DNA from: Ancistrus triradiatus
Taxonomy: Eukaryota > Chordata > Actinopteri > Siluriformes > Loricariidae
Direction of reading: 5' to 3'
Length of the DNA: 64,000 bases
Assembly: GCA_025084515.1 (NCBI GenBank)
Contig: JAJAGP010000372.1
Coordinates: 186,001-250,000 of the forward strand
Below are positions 34,201-49,200 of the stretch, in pieces. The position numbers and the translations under genes are program-made. A model generated the notes under the pieces. That model did no database searches and was not told the DNA's origin. It worked only from the letters and a program-made list of their open reading frames with translations. Numbering within the stretch: the stretch's first letter is position 1; the number at the start of each line of letters is the position of its first letter.

Positions 34201-37200
34201 GAAACAGAGTTTTTATCTTCTCATAAATGGGCCCACCCTGACTGAATCTCAGCATCTCTTTGTTTTCAGTCACTCAGTAATCCCAGTTTATGAGTTGCAA
34301 GTTCTAATGCAGGAAAACTAAGTTTCTCAGCATTTTCTCCACTATTTTTGAATTGTGGATATTATGCCGATTATTTCAAAATGCCATTAATCGGCCCGAT
34401 TAATCGATCTACCACTAGTAGACACCCTTCTCCACAGTGATTTCTTATTAAGCTGAGCACTCAAAGGTCAAGAGCTTTGCTCAGCATTGTGGTGGAACCC
34501 GGCACAACTCACAATTTCCCAATTAATGATCCAGAGATTTAACCGTTGAACCCAGTCTGTCCTTACTTCAGACTGAGACATGTTCCACTTCTCAACATCA
34601 TATCACACCACAAGAAAACCAGGTTTTTCCAATGTATTTGTCATTGCAACAGGAACACACTCGACTTTGTTCCAGTCTCTGTGTGCATGACCTTTGCAAC
34701 TTCTGACCTCCACAGACCCTTTGTATTAAATGGCGGGACCTTCCTGCCAGTAGAATTCCCATTCCTCTTCAGGAATAGCAAAAGAAGCACATATTTTATT
34801 TACTAATACCACCACGGAACTCGTCAAATTCAGTTCTTGACGCATTTTCAGGAGAAACTTGTCTTGGCACCCGGCACACTCACATGAGTCGAGTCGCACG
34901 ACTAGTTTCTGACACACAATAGCTCTCACTCAGTGCAGATCGCCACTGTTTCTTGTGTTTTTCTTCATTTTTACATCTACAGTACTGTACTCTTAGTACA
35001 AATAAGTCACCACAAGTCCTGAAAAGGTTAGTGATAACAGCCAACCAAAAGGAAAACAGTGAGAACACACATATGCCGGCCTTCCGGGCTGCAGCCAGTT
35101 GAGCAGCAGTGGCGTGAATTTGCCAACAGGGTAAGGGTTTTGCTTTTGCACTTTCAAAACATTATGCAAGAAATGTCATGAGATTTTTCAACACTTTATA
35201 AAAAATTAATAAGCTTTGTGTTAATGATTTTGTAAGTGTTTTAAACAATAAGGTCAAGGTATAATATAGTACAGACTGTACAGTGGATCATTTTCCTCAA
35301 TAAATAAATGACCAAGTATAATATTTTTGTCTCATTTGTTTAACTGGGTTCTCTTTATCTACTTTTAGGACTTGTGTGAAAATCTGATGATGTTTTAGGT
35401 CATAGTTATGCAGAAATATAGAAAATTCTAAAGGGTTCACAAACTTTCAAGCATCACTGTGTTAAACTTGTCGGTTCATGATACATTTAACTTATGATGG
35501 ATTTCTCAGAACTTAACCCCTTCGTAAATTCTGTACAATCCAACTCTATTAATGCATATAATGCCTTATACAGTGTGGATAATCTGTAACAGATTAATTC
35601 AATTTAAATGATTCGTTATGGGAAAAATTTGCTCGTTACTCGTCATTTTCGGCACTCGACAAGCCTTCAGGAAGGAATTACTGACAAATACAGAGGAACC
35701 ACTGTATAAGAATATAACTAACATTTACACATATGCTCCGCAGACACTCGGCTTGTGCCTTACTGCAGTTCAGCCGTAGTGCTGTCTGAGGTAATGCTGA
35801 ACTGGTGTCCCTCACCGAGGTCAGGCAAGTTCCACTGTTTCCTGTTTATACTATGAGGAGCGGTCTGTAGGACTGAGGTGATAAGAGCAGCTTATCTGTG
35901 TGTTTGCATGAGGTGGGGAGGCAGGACAAAAGATTACTTACTTGACTTTCTTTTGCGGCTCTGAAGCAGCCACTGACGCCAGGCTTGAAGCTGATTTCCG
36001 CTTACGAGGTCGGCCGGGGCCCCTTCGAGCAGGACTACGAGGGATCTCCTCTTTCCTGGAGAAACGAAGGCAAACTTTGGTTTGAGTTTTATCACTGCGC
36101 ATGGCTTAAACACAGGTATAGAGATAGCTTTTCAAGGTCGCCACTAATGGTTGCAGCGAAGAGAAATTGGCCTGGGCAATAGCTCTTACTGGTGGTCATG
36201 CTTCCGCTGAAGCTTGGCGAGCTCCTTTTGCTTCTCCTTGTAGCGCCGTTGCAGTTCTGCCAGCCTCACCCGCATGGCAAGTTCCTCCCCGTCTAAAGTG
36301 TCCATAGCCCCCTTGACAGGACACACCTGCAGAGCAGACCATGTCATTGGATAACAAACTTTGCTTTTCTAATATGTTTTATTTGGGGTTCCTAAACATT
36401 TTGGGACTATATCAAATAAAAGAGCAGAGTCTAATACTGGCTCATGGCGAGGGGTCCAGTTGCATTTTCGTCGCAGGTTGAGGGTTCTTTTGGCCGGATA
36501 TTGCTTTTCAGCTTGGGCCATGCTCTTCGCCTTGGAGTCCAACTCCAGAGCACGGGCAGCTGCCAAGGTAGCCAGACTCTGGAGATCAAAAATGAACTGC
36601 TCTTCTCCTGTGGGATTGAAAAAAAAGAAACAAATCCTATATCATATACATGAGAGGCTGCAGGATCATACATTTATTTGTTGGAAGGATGATTATATTG
36701 CAGGAAAAAACTGATTAACTCGGATTTTTCTGTATTTGACCGAGTTGCCATATACATATAGATTTACACATTAGGAATTCAACCCTTGCTTTCTGCAAAT
36801 AACATCACAATAATGGAAGAGAATCATTTATAATGTACAGAAACCCATGGTCTGGCCTACCGCCGCGAACATATTTTATAAACTAAAACACGCAACACTG
36901 ACGCCAGATAAAGGATTTAAGCAATTCTTCATAAGTATAATCTTGTGGGACTAAATGCTTTTTACAGGAAATAGGGTGCTCCACTGAAACACCAAGTGTC
37001 CTTTTGCATGATTACAAAAGTGCTTTAATAGAAGGGGAAGCTTTTAAAGCATTTTAGAACAATGTGCTAATGGGCTAATTAGCCCTAACAATGCTCCAGT
37101 GCCGCAAAAACACCGACTGCTTTTATGATTGCAAACCAACAGTTTTTTTTTCTGTCCATTTTAAACGTCTTCAGAAAAGGAAAAGAAAGCAGTGCTTTGT

Positions 37201-40200
37201 TACATTTTTGTGAGGACCGTGTAGATCAAACGGATTTACAGAAACAAAGGGAATAGCAACAACTCCCTCAGGATAAAGCTGAACAGCAGCAGCCTAGCAT
37301 GTTTCCTTTGTCTTTACATCTTTCAGAATTTGAGGCTCTTCCAGTAAGTAAATAAAAAACAGCCCACAGGTCCACGCGCATGGTCATATAATGTTATTGT
37401 ACGAGATTTGTGTCTGGAATTTCCGTTAAAGAGAATCTGCCAAACCTCATGACTCTTACTTGGCATTAATAAATGCTAATCGAGAGAGTGGATGATTTAT
37501 TGATGATTAAATTTCAGTTGTGAAAGCAACAGGCTAACAATAAGTTCTTATTCCATGGCATATGTACATTTATATTTACATTTACAGCATTTAGCAGACG
37601 CCCTTATCCAGAGTGACTTACAATTGATACAACCTTACACTCCAAGCAACTGTGGGTTAAGGGCCTTGCTCAAGGACCCAACAGTGGCAGCTTGGCACAG
37701 GTGGGATTTGAACCCTGGACCTTGTGGTCCATAGTCCAGTAACTTACCCACTAGGCTACCACAGTCCCACATGTGTAGCATTTGAAGATCACAAACAATT
37801 CAAACTAGAATTTTAACAGTATGCGTTAAAAGCTTCACCTTCTGTTATCCCAGCATTTGTTGCATTTTGGACACTTGTATGCTGGTCAACCAGTTTTACC
37901 AGCAAGGCCATTCGAGTTGACCAGCTAAACCAGCAGGGTTATGATCATACATCTCTCCCTGGTCTTGTTTGACTTGCAAAAAGACTCGACTTGCAATGTC
38001 TGGTACACAAGGGGTATGGAAATGGTACGGCCTATAAGACATCTGTACATGGGAGCTCACCTTCACTAGCGTCGGCACTTTGTGGCTTCGACCTGCACTC
38101 CAGATCAGCCAGTTCACTTAAGAGCTCTATGCCATAAGAACTGGGATAGAATGGGACAGCAGATCCTTGAGTAGTGGTGGAAGGAGGTGGTGAAGGGGGA
38201 GGGCAGTCACCGCAGAAGGCTGCGGCGATCAGGAGCTCCAGGCTCCAGTAGCTTGGTATGGTGGGCTGAGGGAAGAGCGTGTCAGAAATGGGAGATGTAG
38301 GGGCAGAGAAGATCTGCTCACAGTCATCCTCTTGAGCTTCCTTAACTGGGTCTTTTAACCCCAGCTCAGCTGTCGTGTTGAGTTGGAGTTCAGGAGGACT
38401 GACTGGAAAACATGGACATTCTGGATTTGGCATTCCTTCAGGTTCAAGCTCAGGAACCAAATCGATAGTTTGCTCCATAGGGACCTCACTATTTTCCTCT
38501 GTAGAGTCATCCTTCGTGACTTCTTTCTCTAAGAGAATGACAGAAGGGTTTGCTATTTCACCGGCTGACATGTCATCAGCAGGGCATATGAGCAATTCTG
38601 TTTGTTGTTGCACTTGGTCCACCTCCACCGGCACACAGTGGCCAACGGGCTCCATTGCCTTTGGCTCCTGCCCCAACACACCCTCTTTTTGCTCTTGCAC
38701 CAGATCTTCTTTATCCTTCTCTGTCACTGGAACCTGAGGATCTGAAATGGGTCGTACTATTGCATGGCACTCAAGCCCTTCTGCAAGACTGGACAGAGGA
38801 GTGGGAACTTGCTCAACAGGCTCCACTGGAATGGCCTCCAGCTCAGCCGGCTCAGCCAATCGAACATCCTGTGGGGAGGGCCCACCTCTGTATCCCATGG
38901 CGATAGCAGGATAGGTGTATCCAGGTGGAAGATCTGTGGAGAAACAGTTCATCAGCACAGAGTAATATTTTTATTTTATACATTTAGATTCTTGAGTATA
39001 TATTGCATTTCAGAGTCTCCACAAAGTGCTCGATAGCCGTTTAGCAGGTGCTGTATTTAATTCCAGGGTTGCCAGATCCCACCAGAGAATCCTCCACCTG
39101 GTCCATGTAAATAAGCCCAAAAGAAGTGAAATCTTTAAGAATAAGCAGACTGCCAAATCTATAAAGAACCATTTGAAATCGGGTAACTGGTATACATGCT
39201 ATGAGTAATACGATTACTGGAATAAAATCCAGCTCTCTTTATCTCTAGAAATCTCTAGGTTTCTTAATCTGATTTCTAAATTTGAGTATGCTGTATACCT
39301 GACCTCTTGAATAATCAGATAACTGCAGAAATCTGACTATGGTCGGATTATTAAGTGCAAGTACGCGCACTCAGTATGACGTCTCCAACCCTAACTAGGC
39401 AACAGTAAAACTATTGGGGAGTTTCTGAGAGCAGGGCTGCATTTCATCAACTAAACAGGCACTTTAATGTTCTTTGGAATGGTGTAGCACTTATTGCAGT
39501 GCTTTAATGATAATGAAAAAGGTTTTTAAATTCAGCGAGTTGGTGGAGGAAGAGTCCCTGGATGGAGCATCCCTTATGATACAAAAGGGGACTGGCCTGG
39601 GAACTGAGCTATTGGCCATTTTCAAGCTTTTAATCAATCGTGGATTTGCCACCCACATAGAGCTACAGAGTCTAAAAGCAGCTATATCGGTGCATGTGGT
39701 ATTCATGATTTGGAGATCAAACAACTGGAAGCCACGTGGAGGAGAAATGGGTTTTCTTTGAAACCCAAGAGACATCTAAGGCAGACATTAAGCCAGAACT
39801 ATACGTCTATTAATTCTCTTGACAGATTTGATATATACACATAACAAAAAAGCTCTGGGGCCAGATACTGTACAATCCATTTGCCATTCAGAAGTACATT
39901 TGATTCAAGTTTACAAGATTTCAAGACATGTATCAGCAAAAGCGACACAAATCAAAAGTCACAGCTTTACCTGGCTCCATAGACTGAGGGTAGTCCTGTG
40001 GTGGCTGGCCCTCTTGCCTCTTGTCCTGGCTTTCTGCTACACTGGGTAGTTGTGTTGGAGCAGGGCTGATGGCAGGGGAGCAGGGCACAGTAGCGGCAGG
40101 ACTTGGGACGGGACAGGGTGTAGAGGGTGTGCTTTTTGGGTGAGGGTGCATACAGGGTGACTGGCAGCAGGGCGACACATGTGCAGCAGAGGCCCTAGCA

Positions 40201-43200
40201 GGTGAAGAAGCCCGGTTTGCACTATAGGTGTAAGTCTTGGTAGGTTTTGGAGTCCTGGGCTCGGATAAGATGTCCTCCAACTCCATGCTGTGCTCCTCTG
40301 GCTTCTTCTGCATCTGCAAGGAGTGGAGATACAAGACTAAGGCTCATATAATGCTAGGAAAATGTATTAAAGTATTGTCTGATCCGTTTAGAGTCCAATG
40401 TTTACCCATGAAAAAAACATGCATCAAGTTTTGAAAAAGAACCACGAATATTAATGCTGTCCTTCACATCGAGTTCTGATTTCTACGTTGCTTGGATGTG
40501 TTAGCATCAGGCTGACCAATCAGAGAATGTCATCTTGAAGGAATTAATGTTGCACTAAAATCTCAATGGTCTGCATTAATGCTGCCATCACAGAACTGAA
40601 AATGACCTTTGCCAAGGGCACTAACCCAACCCCATACCATAAAAGACCCTGGCTTTTGGAATTGTAGCTGACAATAGTCTGGATGGTCCTTTTAGTCTTT
40701 GGTCCGGAGCACATGGCATCCATTTTTTCCAATAAAAGACCTGGAATACTGATTCCTCTGACAACAATACATGTTCCCAATGTGTGATCGGCCATCCCAG
40801 AAGCCTCTGAGCCCAGAGACGTCAAAATATGGACGCTGTGTGCTTCCAGGGTTGCCAGATCCCATGAGACAAACAAGCAACCAGGACTCTGGAAAGTTCT
40901 TTTTCAGTCCATGTAGAAACGTTCTGTAGGGTTTTTTTTTGTTTGTTTTCTTTATTATGAGGACTGGATAGTTCCTTATATGACAAATTGTGCTTGGTGT
41001 GAAGAACTTTGCGAGTTTGTGATCTCACTGAATTTCCACCAAACTGCCAGAGCTGAAGATATTGTTGGGTTTTTAAAACAGGGATGGTGTTCGAGTATTG
41101 TGTTTAATGAAATGTCGGTCTGAGATCTTTAATATTTCTTGAACCCATTGTGGAGCATGCAACCATGAATGAAGGAAACTATAAAAGTGACCAAGATAAA
41201 GAGTTCAGAGTTCGACCCAGTGCAACTAATCTGCTTAAAGATATTTTGAACCCTAGAACTATAACCAGTGATTAGACAAAATAACACTTAGTTGGACATT
41301 TGCCAAATAAAAAAAAAACCAAGATGAAACAGCCAGTAAGGCCTGGGGATTAGACGTAAGATCATACCTGACTGTGAGTGTTTCTGTGTTGAAGCTCTAT
41401 GCTGTGTGCTGCTCTGTGTTGCTGTGGTGGCTGCTGATGGCTGGGATGTTGCTGATGCTGCAGCTGTTGATGCTGCTGGAGCGCATACAGCTCTTGTTGC
41501 CGTAGAAACTGGGAGCGAGAGTATACAGCAGGGTGCTGCATGTGAGAGGGAGGCCCTCGGGCCCTGTATACTGGGGGCCACAGACCAGGCTGCTCCATCA
41601 CATCTTATAAGAGAAAGAAAGGGAAACAGAGAGGTCGATCTTGCACTTATATTATGCTAAGAATTTGTCTGTGGTTTTCACACACCAGTCCATCGCCAGT
41701 AATTCATAAATAATTGCAGCTTGCACTTCGTTGAAAACAGCCTATACTAAGAGCAAAGAAGTAAGACTGTTTTAAAAAACAAGAGCACTCCCACATCCTC
41801 TCTTACACAACTGCTTTTAGGCTCATAATATTTTTATAGATTTGTGCTGGAGCTTCGACCAACGTGAAAATATATTCTCTCACCGGCCACTTTATTAGCT
41901 ACACCTGTTCAACTGCTCATTAATACAAATATGTAATCAACCAATCACACGGCAGAAGCTCAGTGCATTTGATGGCATGATCAAGACCAGAATGTGGAAC
42001 AAAGGTGATTTAAGTGAACATGGCATGGTTGGTGGTGCTAGACGGGCTGGTCTGAGTATTTCAAATTGCTGATCTACTGAGATTTTCTCTAGGGTTTACA
42101 CAGAATGGTCCAATAAAGAGAAAATATCCAGTGAGGACAGTTCTCTGGTCAAAAATGCCTTGTTGATGCCAGAGATCAGAGGAGAATGCACAACATCAAA
42201 TCTTGAAGCAGATGGGCTAATCCTGTCAGCCAAGAACAGATAACTGAGACTACAATCCACACAGGCTCACCAAAATTGGACAACAGGAGATAATAAAAAA
42301 TTCCTGACCTTATGAGTCTCAATTAATGCTGCTATATTTGGATGGTAGGGTCAGAATTCCATGTAGACAACATAAAAGCATCCTGCCTTGTATCAACGGG
42401 TCAGGCTGCTGGTGGTGTAATGGTGTGGGGGATATTTTCTTGGCACACTTTGAGACCTTTAATACCAATTGAGCTTCGGTTCACAGCCTTCCTGAGTATT
42501 GTTGCGACCATGTTCATCCCTTTAGGCCACAGTGCACCATCTTCTGATGGATACTTCCAACAGGATAATGTGCCATGTCACAAAGCTCAAATCGACTCAG
42601 ACTGGTTTCTTGAACATGACAATGAGTTCACTGTACTCAAATGGCCTCCACAGTTACAAGATCTCAATCCAATAGACACATCTGGTATGTGGTGGGACAG
42701 GAGATTTGCGCCATGGATGTGCAGGCGACAAATCTGTGGCAACTGCGTGATGCTATCATGTTAATATGGACCATAATCACTGAGGAATGTTTCCACCACC
42801 TTGTTGAATCTACGCTATGAGGAATTAAGGCATTTCTGAAGGCCAAAACTGGTCCAACTCAGTACTACCAAGGTATACCTAATAACGTGGTGTGTGTATG
42901 ATAAAACAGTGGTTATAACCCCAGAGTGGACATTAAGCTACTATTTCAGGAAAGTGAGTGATGCTTTCCCCTGAAACTTTCCCATCTTTAATAGCCACTG
43001 TGGGCCTAGTGTATGTGGAATTCTGTAGTCCAGCGTTCTTGGTTCCCATGTTACTGCTGCTGATATTGCCTCTCTGCTGTGGACCCCAGCCAATGCACAT
43101 CTACTATGTTTCATCTCAGTACTGTTCCTCCTCTCCCACATTTCACATAGCTCTCACACGTCCAGGCCAACGCTCATGTGCTCAGTACATCTCCATCCCC

Positions 43201-46200
43201 AACTCTCCCTGATGTACCATAGACCTTTTTCTGAAATGTTAACCCAGCGCTCCCAATGTTTCCCAGAGGAAGACTTTTGTGGAAGCGTTTCCCAACACAT
43301 CTTGGAGTCCTGCAGAGAGGAGAGTCGAAGAAAGCGAGCTCTGTCAAGGATGGAGAGTTAATTAAATTCCACAGCCTGTTTCCTAAGCCCAGGCCCGTGT
43401 GAACTTCAGATTCCAGAGAAGTTCTTCATCATGTGTGTTCTAACACAGATGATTTAAGAGCTGCAGTGGGTAACGCATCCTGACCCACTGAAACTCCCAT
43501 GGAGATGCATAGGTGGTCAGCAGGAACACAGTTATACTTACAGGATGTATGAGCACAAGTTTTGCCAATTAGCCCTTACACAAAGACCGCAAAGTAAATG
43601 AGAATGGCTTTATGTATTAACGTCATAATGTTGTTTTCTTAAAACCTACACTAGTAGGAAGGACAAAGAGGCACATGCTTGGAGAACCGAAGTGTGAGAG
43701 GCGAAAGAAGAACTGCTAACTCAGCAGAGCATGACATGCCAACAAAACTTTCCCGCTGAGGACACGAGATCCTACAGTGGCTCCAGTTTTACTGATTAAA
43801 TAATGCCGATATGCATACTCTCCACATTATTTTAGCTTATTTTTTATACACTGCCTGGCCAAAAAAAGGTCACACACTCTAATATTTTATTGGACCGCAT
43901 TCGCTGTGGCATCGTTTCCACAAGATTCTGCAATGTCACAACATTTATTTCTGTCCAGAGTTGCATTAATGTCTCCCCAGAATCTCGTATTGATGACTTG
44001 TATTGAAGTCTTCTCCAGCACATCCCAAAGATTCTCAATGGAGTTCAGGTTTGGACTCTGTAGTGGCCAATCCATGTGTGAAAATGATGTCTCATGCTCC
44101 CTGAACCACTCTTTCACAATCTGACAAACAGATGAACATCTTTCCCACGGCTATAGGATGTGTCTTTCGACATGGTTGTTTAAGAAAAGAGAAGCTTCTC
44201 ACTGCATTGGTTAGGCATCATTTTTTTTTAGCTTATTGTACTCTTAATATTGTATTCTGTCCAATTGATCATAATCTACATATTATATTTTAGTTATTAT
44301 AGCTTCTATAAATATGTTATTTCTTTTCATTTTTATTTAGCTTCTGTATTTTAATTTAAACAATTACTATAGACATATTAATAGGGTAACTTTTATTAAT
44401 TTGGTTTACATATACATCAAGGTTGGCCCATGAGGGTGGGTCCCTTTTTGATTCCTGGTCCTAAGAAAAGTTTCTTCTTATATAATGAAAGGACTTTTTC
44501 CTTGCCACTGTCACCCTAGGTTTCCTCAGTTAGGGCTTTGGGCCTAGATAATTGTAAAAACCGCTCAGAGACAATGCTCAATTTTGACTTTTACTAACTA
44601 GTAGAGAATCTCATCAGTTACCTAAGGGATGAGAGGCTGGATGTGTGGCTGGCTCACTGGGCAACACCACCAGCTGAGCAGATGGGTCTTGGGGCAGAGG
44701 CAGTACAGGCTGGAGGGGGGCAGGCATGGCTGCAGAAAAACCTGGGGGGAGATTTTGGTGGAGGGTAGTATGGCTGATACCTAGGAATTGAAGTGAGGAG
44801 AGTGATGTTATCATAGCAATGCATTTGTTTAAAACAGTCATTTTTTCCTGGATTAGTTCCTCACCATAGGAATGACCTGACATCCAGAGGGAAGGACTCC
44901 CAGTGCGTGGAATCCAGTGGTGGTGTGCAGAGTGGGCATGTGCAGCTGGGTCTCCTAACTGACCTGACTGTAAGGAGGTGCCACCAGGCACCATCAGATG
45001 TGAGGTGAGGTCTCCGCGGCAACTATTGGTGGGATGGATCCTTGCAAACTCGACCCTTTCCTTATTATCCCTGTGTATACCCATGAAAGAAGGTGAAAGG
45101 TTAGATGGATATAAGTGTGTGTGCATTTCATGACTTACGAGGGTACTTACCTAATAAACGTCTCTCGTTCCCTGTCTAGACAAGGGTGACCCATCTGCTC
45201 TGCACTCATCCTTTTCCTGTCCTCCTCTCTGGATGAATCTGAAGGATACATTGGCCTTTGGGCACCTAAGTAAAAGATAGCATCTCCAATCATCCACCTT
45301 TCTCCAGCTATTTTATCTCAAAACCTAAACAATCCAGCCTACACAGACACTAAGCAGCAGCCTCTTGTACTAAACTTTTCTTTTTCCCCACTGCAAGCAT
45401 TTAGACAGCCAGTTTCCACTTTAAAACCTGCCAAGCCGCATTGTTTATTTATCATCAAGGTCTTCCAAGGGTCACCTTGGACAAGCAGGCCTGCTTTCCT
45501 GCCTTTCTGTTTATTTAAGCAGTGCCCAGAGGGTTAAAGGTTGTGCTTACCTTTCATGCCCGAGGGGACCCGCCCCTGGCAGCTACTCGGGTGGTTGTCT
45601 GGGGGTCGACAAGTTGGTTCTCTCTGCCGTGCCACAGCCACTGCAATTCCAACAGGAGGCTGCCGCACTTCCCCTTCTCCATGAGAGGCCTCTCCTAACT
45701 CCCTGCTACGTCCCCCACAGTCAGGCCGCTCACTCTCATTGGGTAAGCCTTTCCTGGAAGGCAGCGCTGGTTTGCCAGTCTGCATGGGGCAACTGATGGC
45801 GTTAGGTCCCGTTTTGAGGTTCCCCAGTCCTCCAAATGGGCTTTTCTGAGACAAGAGTGGCTGCTGTTGGTTGCTGTACTTCAGAAGATTCTTCATGGCA
45901 CTGCCCTCTCCCTGCAAAGTTAAAACCTCCTGCTGGTTCTGCACAGGAGCTGGATGGGTTGGGGGAGGTGGTGGTGGACCCATTCCAGCTGATTGATGTT
46001 GATGTGGTTGTTGCCTGTTGGCAGTACCACCCAAAGACTCCATATACGTCTTGTGTTGCTCCTCCTCTAGGTGGACATGAGAGGGATGCATGGCCCAGGG
46101 TGGCACAGACGATTGCTGTGAATGCTGGTGCCCATTGCTATTGTAGCTGTACGGAGACATGTCCATTTTCCGCTTCATCTCCTGATTGTTGTTGTTCTGG

Positions 46201-49200
46201 GCCAGGTCTGTTGAGGGAGCACCTGAACCTGCCCTGCCATGCTGCTGGTGGCGGATACGTGCCACCTTCTGGCCACTGCGCTGCATTGAGCAACTACCAC
46301 CTCCAGCACCCGGTCCTTGCTGTGCCATGGTCTTACTAGAAAGGGGTGAGGAGTTAGGAGGGGGACCAGAGTGGGAGCAATCCCTATAGGTCTGCGTGTT
46401 AACATTGCTGAGATGAGCTAACTGATGGCCAGTTTTGGGTTCCTGTCCTAGGGCAGGCCGATACATGTCGGTGTCCATACCATTGATGCAGTCCACGCTA
46501 TGGGAGCGCACTACCTGGTGTTGCTGTGCGTGGTTCTGCTGCTGCTGTTGCTGTTGTTGTAAGTGATGTTCATGGTTATGCATCCAGTCAGGGGCTTTTT
46601 CGGCTTTTCTGTAGGGATGTTGCTTCTGTGGTGGAGGTTGCTGCTGTTGCTGCTCCTGCTGTTTCCTGTGCCAGTTTCCTGGATGCCCTACAGCCCCACT
46701 TGCCTTCTCCATGGTTTTGTCCTTATTAGTACTGTTTCCCCCACCTGCCACACCTTGGCATTCAGGGTTTCCCAACTGAAAAGGACCTCCAACTTTCTCC
46801 CCTAGGTGGCCTACAGATGGTACAAATGTGGGTCTGTTCATTTTAGGATCTCTTGCTCCACTTCCACCAGCTCCTTTTTCATTCCCAGAAGGGTTGGCTA
46901 ATGGGGCAGGAGGCGGGGGGCAGAAGAAGTCTGGGTGATGGTGTGAGTGGTAATTGTGGTGCGGGTGTTGCGTGTGATGTGGATGATGAGGATGGCTAGG
47001 ATGGAGCTGTAAACAGTGAAAGCCCCCTGGATGCCCTCCACCAGTGGCTGAACCCATGGGCATAGGAGGATGCATAGTATAGGGTAAGGACTGGTGCAGA
47101 GCTTGACCCCTCTCCACACAGTCAGGAGGCTGTTCACTGATCCTCATCTCCCCACTTACGGCTTCCTTAGTGCAGCGCCCAGTACCACCATTTCCCAAAT
47201 GTCTGGCCTGGGCATTTGCTGGGTCTCCAGGATGCCTGCCCATGGTCTCACCTCCACAGCTGGCCATGGCTCCTGTGGAGCCAACCCCAGCTGCAGTCCG
47301 AGAGTCCCTGTTCTGCATTTTGCCGTTAAGTAAACAGGCACTGAGAGGCTTGCCTACACTCTGTGTATGGTCCTTGTACTCCATAAGCAGGGAAGCCTTG
47401 TGCCTCTCCAGGCCATTTATATCTTCCATTGCAACAGGGTGCTGAGAGTGTTGTTGAGGCTGGTGTGGATGGAGGTGATGGGACTGAGGATGGTGGTTGT
47501 GGGGGCGGCGGTCTTTAGATTCTTGCTTGCTGCTGGCCCTTTCTTTGTCCTTCGTACCTGAGACCATGCCTTTGTCCATACTGGCTTCCTTGAGGCCCTT
47601 TTGCAAGTTGACCCCACTTCCACTGTCCCTACTGCAAGAGCCCTGGGGGTGCCCTGGCCCTGTCCTTGACATTGGTGGGATGCTGTGATTGGTTGAGATG
47701 AGCGGGGGTTGGGACGGAAGGCTTCTTAAATAGAAATTCTCTGAAAGAAAGATCAAACATATTGTTAATAACTCAGGGCTCCCACAAGTGCTGAAATTTT
47801 AAACAAAAGGAACGGGAACAGATGAAATGCAAGCCGGCGAACAATAAACTCAGGAAACCAGTAAACCTGGTTTTGTTATACATTCGTAAGCAAAAGTTTG
47901 GATGTCCCCTGGTCAAATACCTAGGCATACTCAAATTTCTTCACTGCAGACGTTTTGTTAACTGCTTTTCATTTCGAAAATCAACACAAGGCTTTATTTG
48001 ACTAGGGTTACCTAAACCTTTGCACAAGTCTACATGCTCTACCCACCTTTTTGGGTGTCATAGAAGTGGTGCTGCCCATAGAGGACCCCACCGTTGGCAT
48101 GGTGATCCAAATGACTTAAGGGAAGGAATGTGTGGGTTAGACTCCCTGAGAAGCGTGGATACCCTGGGGCTGCTGAGAGAAAAGAAAAAAAGGGTAAAGA
48201 CATCTGATAGCCGAGCAAAAAGAAGATGACAGAGAAAGAGATACTGAGAACGATACACCAGCGAGAAAAGACAAATGAATATTACATAAAAAGGGGAGAG
48301 AGAGACTGAGAGAATAAGACAGAGATACTTGGAGTGGCTATAATAAGACAGGAGACAGACGGAGACTTATTTTCTTTAGCTGAAAATTCCGATTATGGTT
48401 TTATTCTTCATGTTCGCATGCAGCTAACACAAGACAACATTTAGTCTTGAGAATTTAGGCAATGGGCGAATATTTTGTCACGGTCATATGGTTTTCACTT
48501 AGCTAATCTCACAGGCTCCTCTCCAATGAAGCAAGACATAAACTTTAGCCTCAAAATGAAGCAAGATCCCACAGCAGCAGAACCTCCTGAGGCTTTAGAA
48601 AAAGGCCAGAGTTCAACTTGCTTGACTTTCCATCTGACACTAGCACAACAAACCCATGTGGATAGGATTTGCAGCGCAATCAAACAGAGCTGTCATTAAA
48701 GGCTGTATGGAAATGGGTTTTCCCTGAAAACTTTGATGTTCATTGAGATTGAGAGCATCATTCTTTCCAATTCATGTCAATTCTGTTAGTCCAAGAGGAA
48801 CATCGGTGAAGACGCAGCAGCAATACGATCACAAAATAGTGGAATTTCTTCGCATTAGTAACAGTGCCAGTTCCATCTGAAAAGGATTGCAGGTCTCTCA
48901 AATAGGGAACAGAGTTCATGGTCACAAAAAGTCATCAAGGACCATGATGCAGTCCAATTCAACTACAAGCCCCTAAACCTAAACGTATTCTGGTCTTACT
49001 GATACAGTATCTATGAAAAATCATTATACGTGTTAAAATCCTAACCTTATTCACATTACAACCCAAAAGATATTTAAATCATCGGTCGATATGGTTGGAT
49101 TTTGGATTATGGTTGGATGCTGGAAAGCCTGCAAAGTTTTCATCTTCTCAAAATGGCCCCACCTTCACTGAATCTCAGCATCTATGTAATTTCTCTCAGC

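Noticed and set aside
45836..46339. A 167-codon plus-strand frame inside the giant bahcc1 exon
   Set aside because: It is a mirror of low-complexity coding sequence with no family resemblance, while the minus strand matches BAHCC1 throughout.
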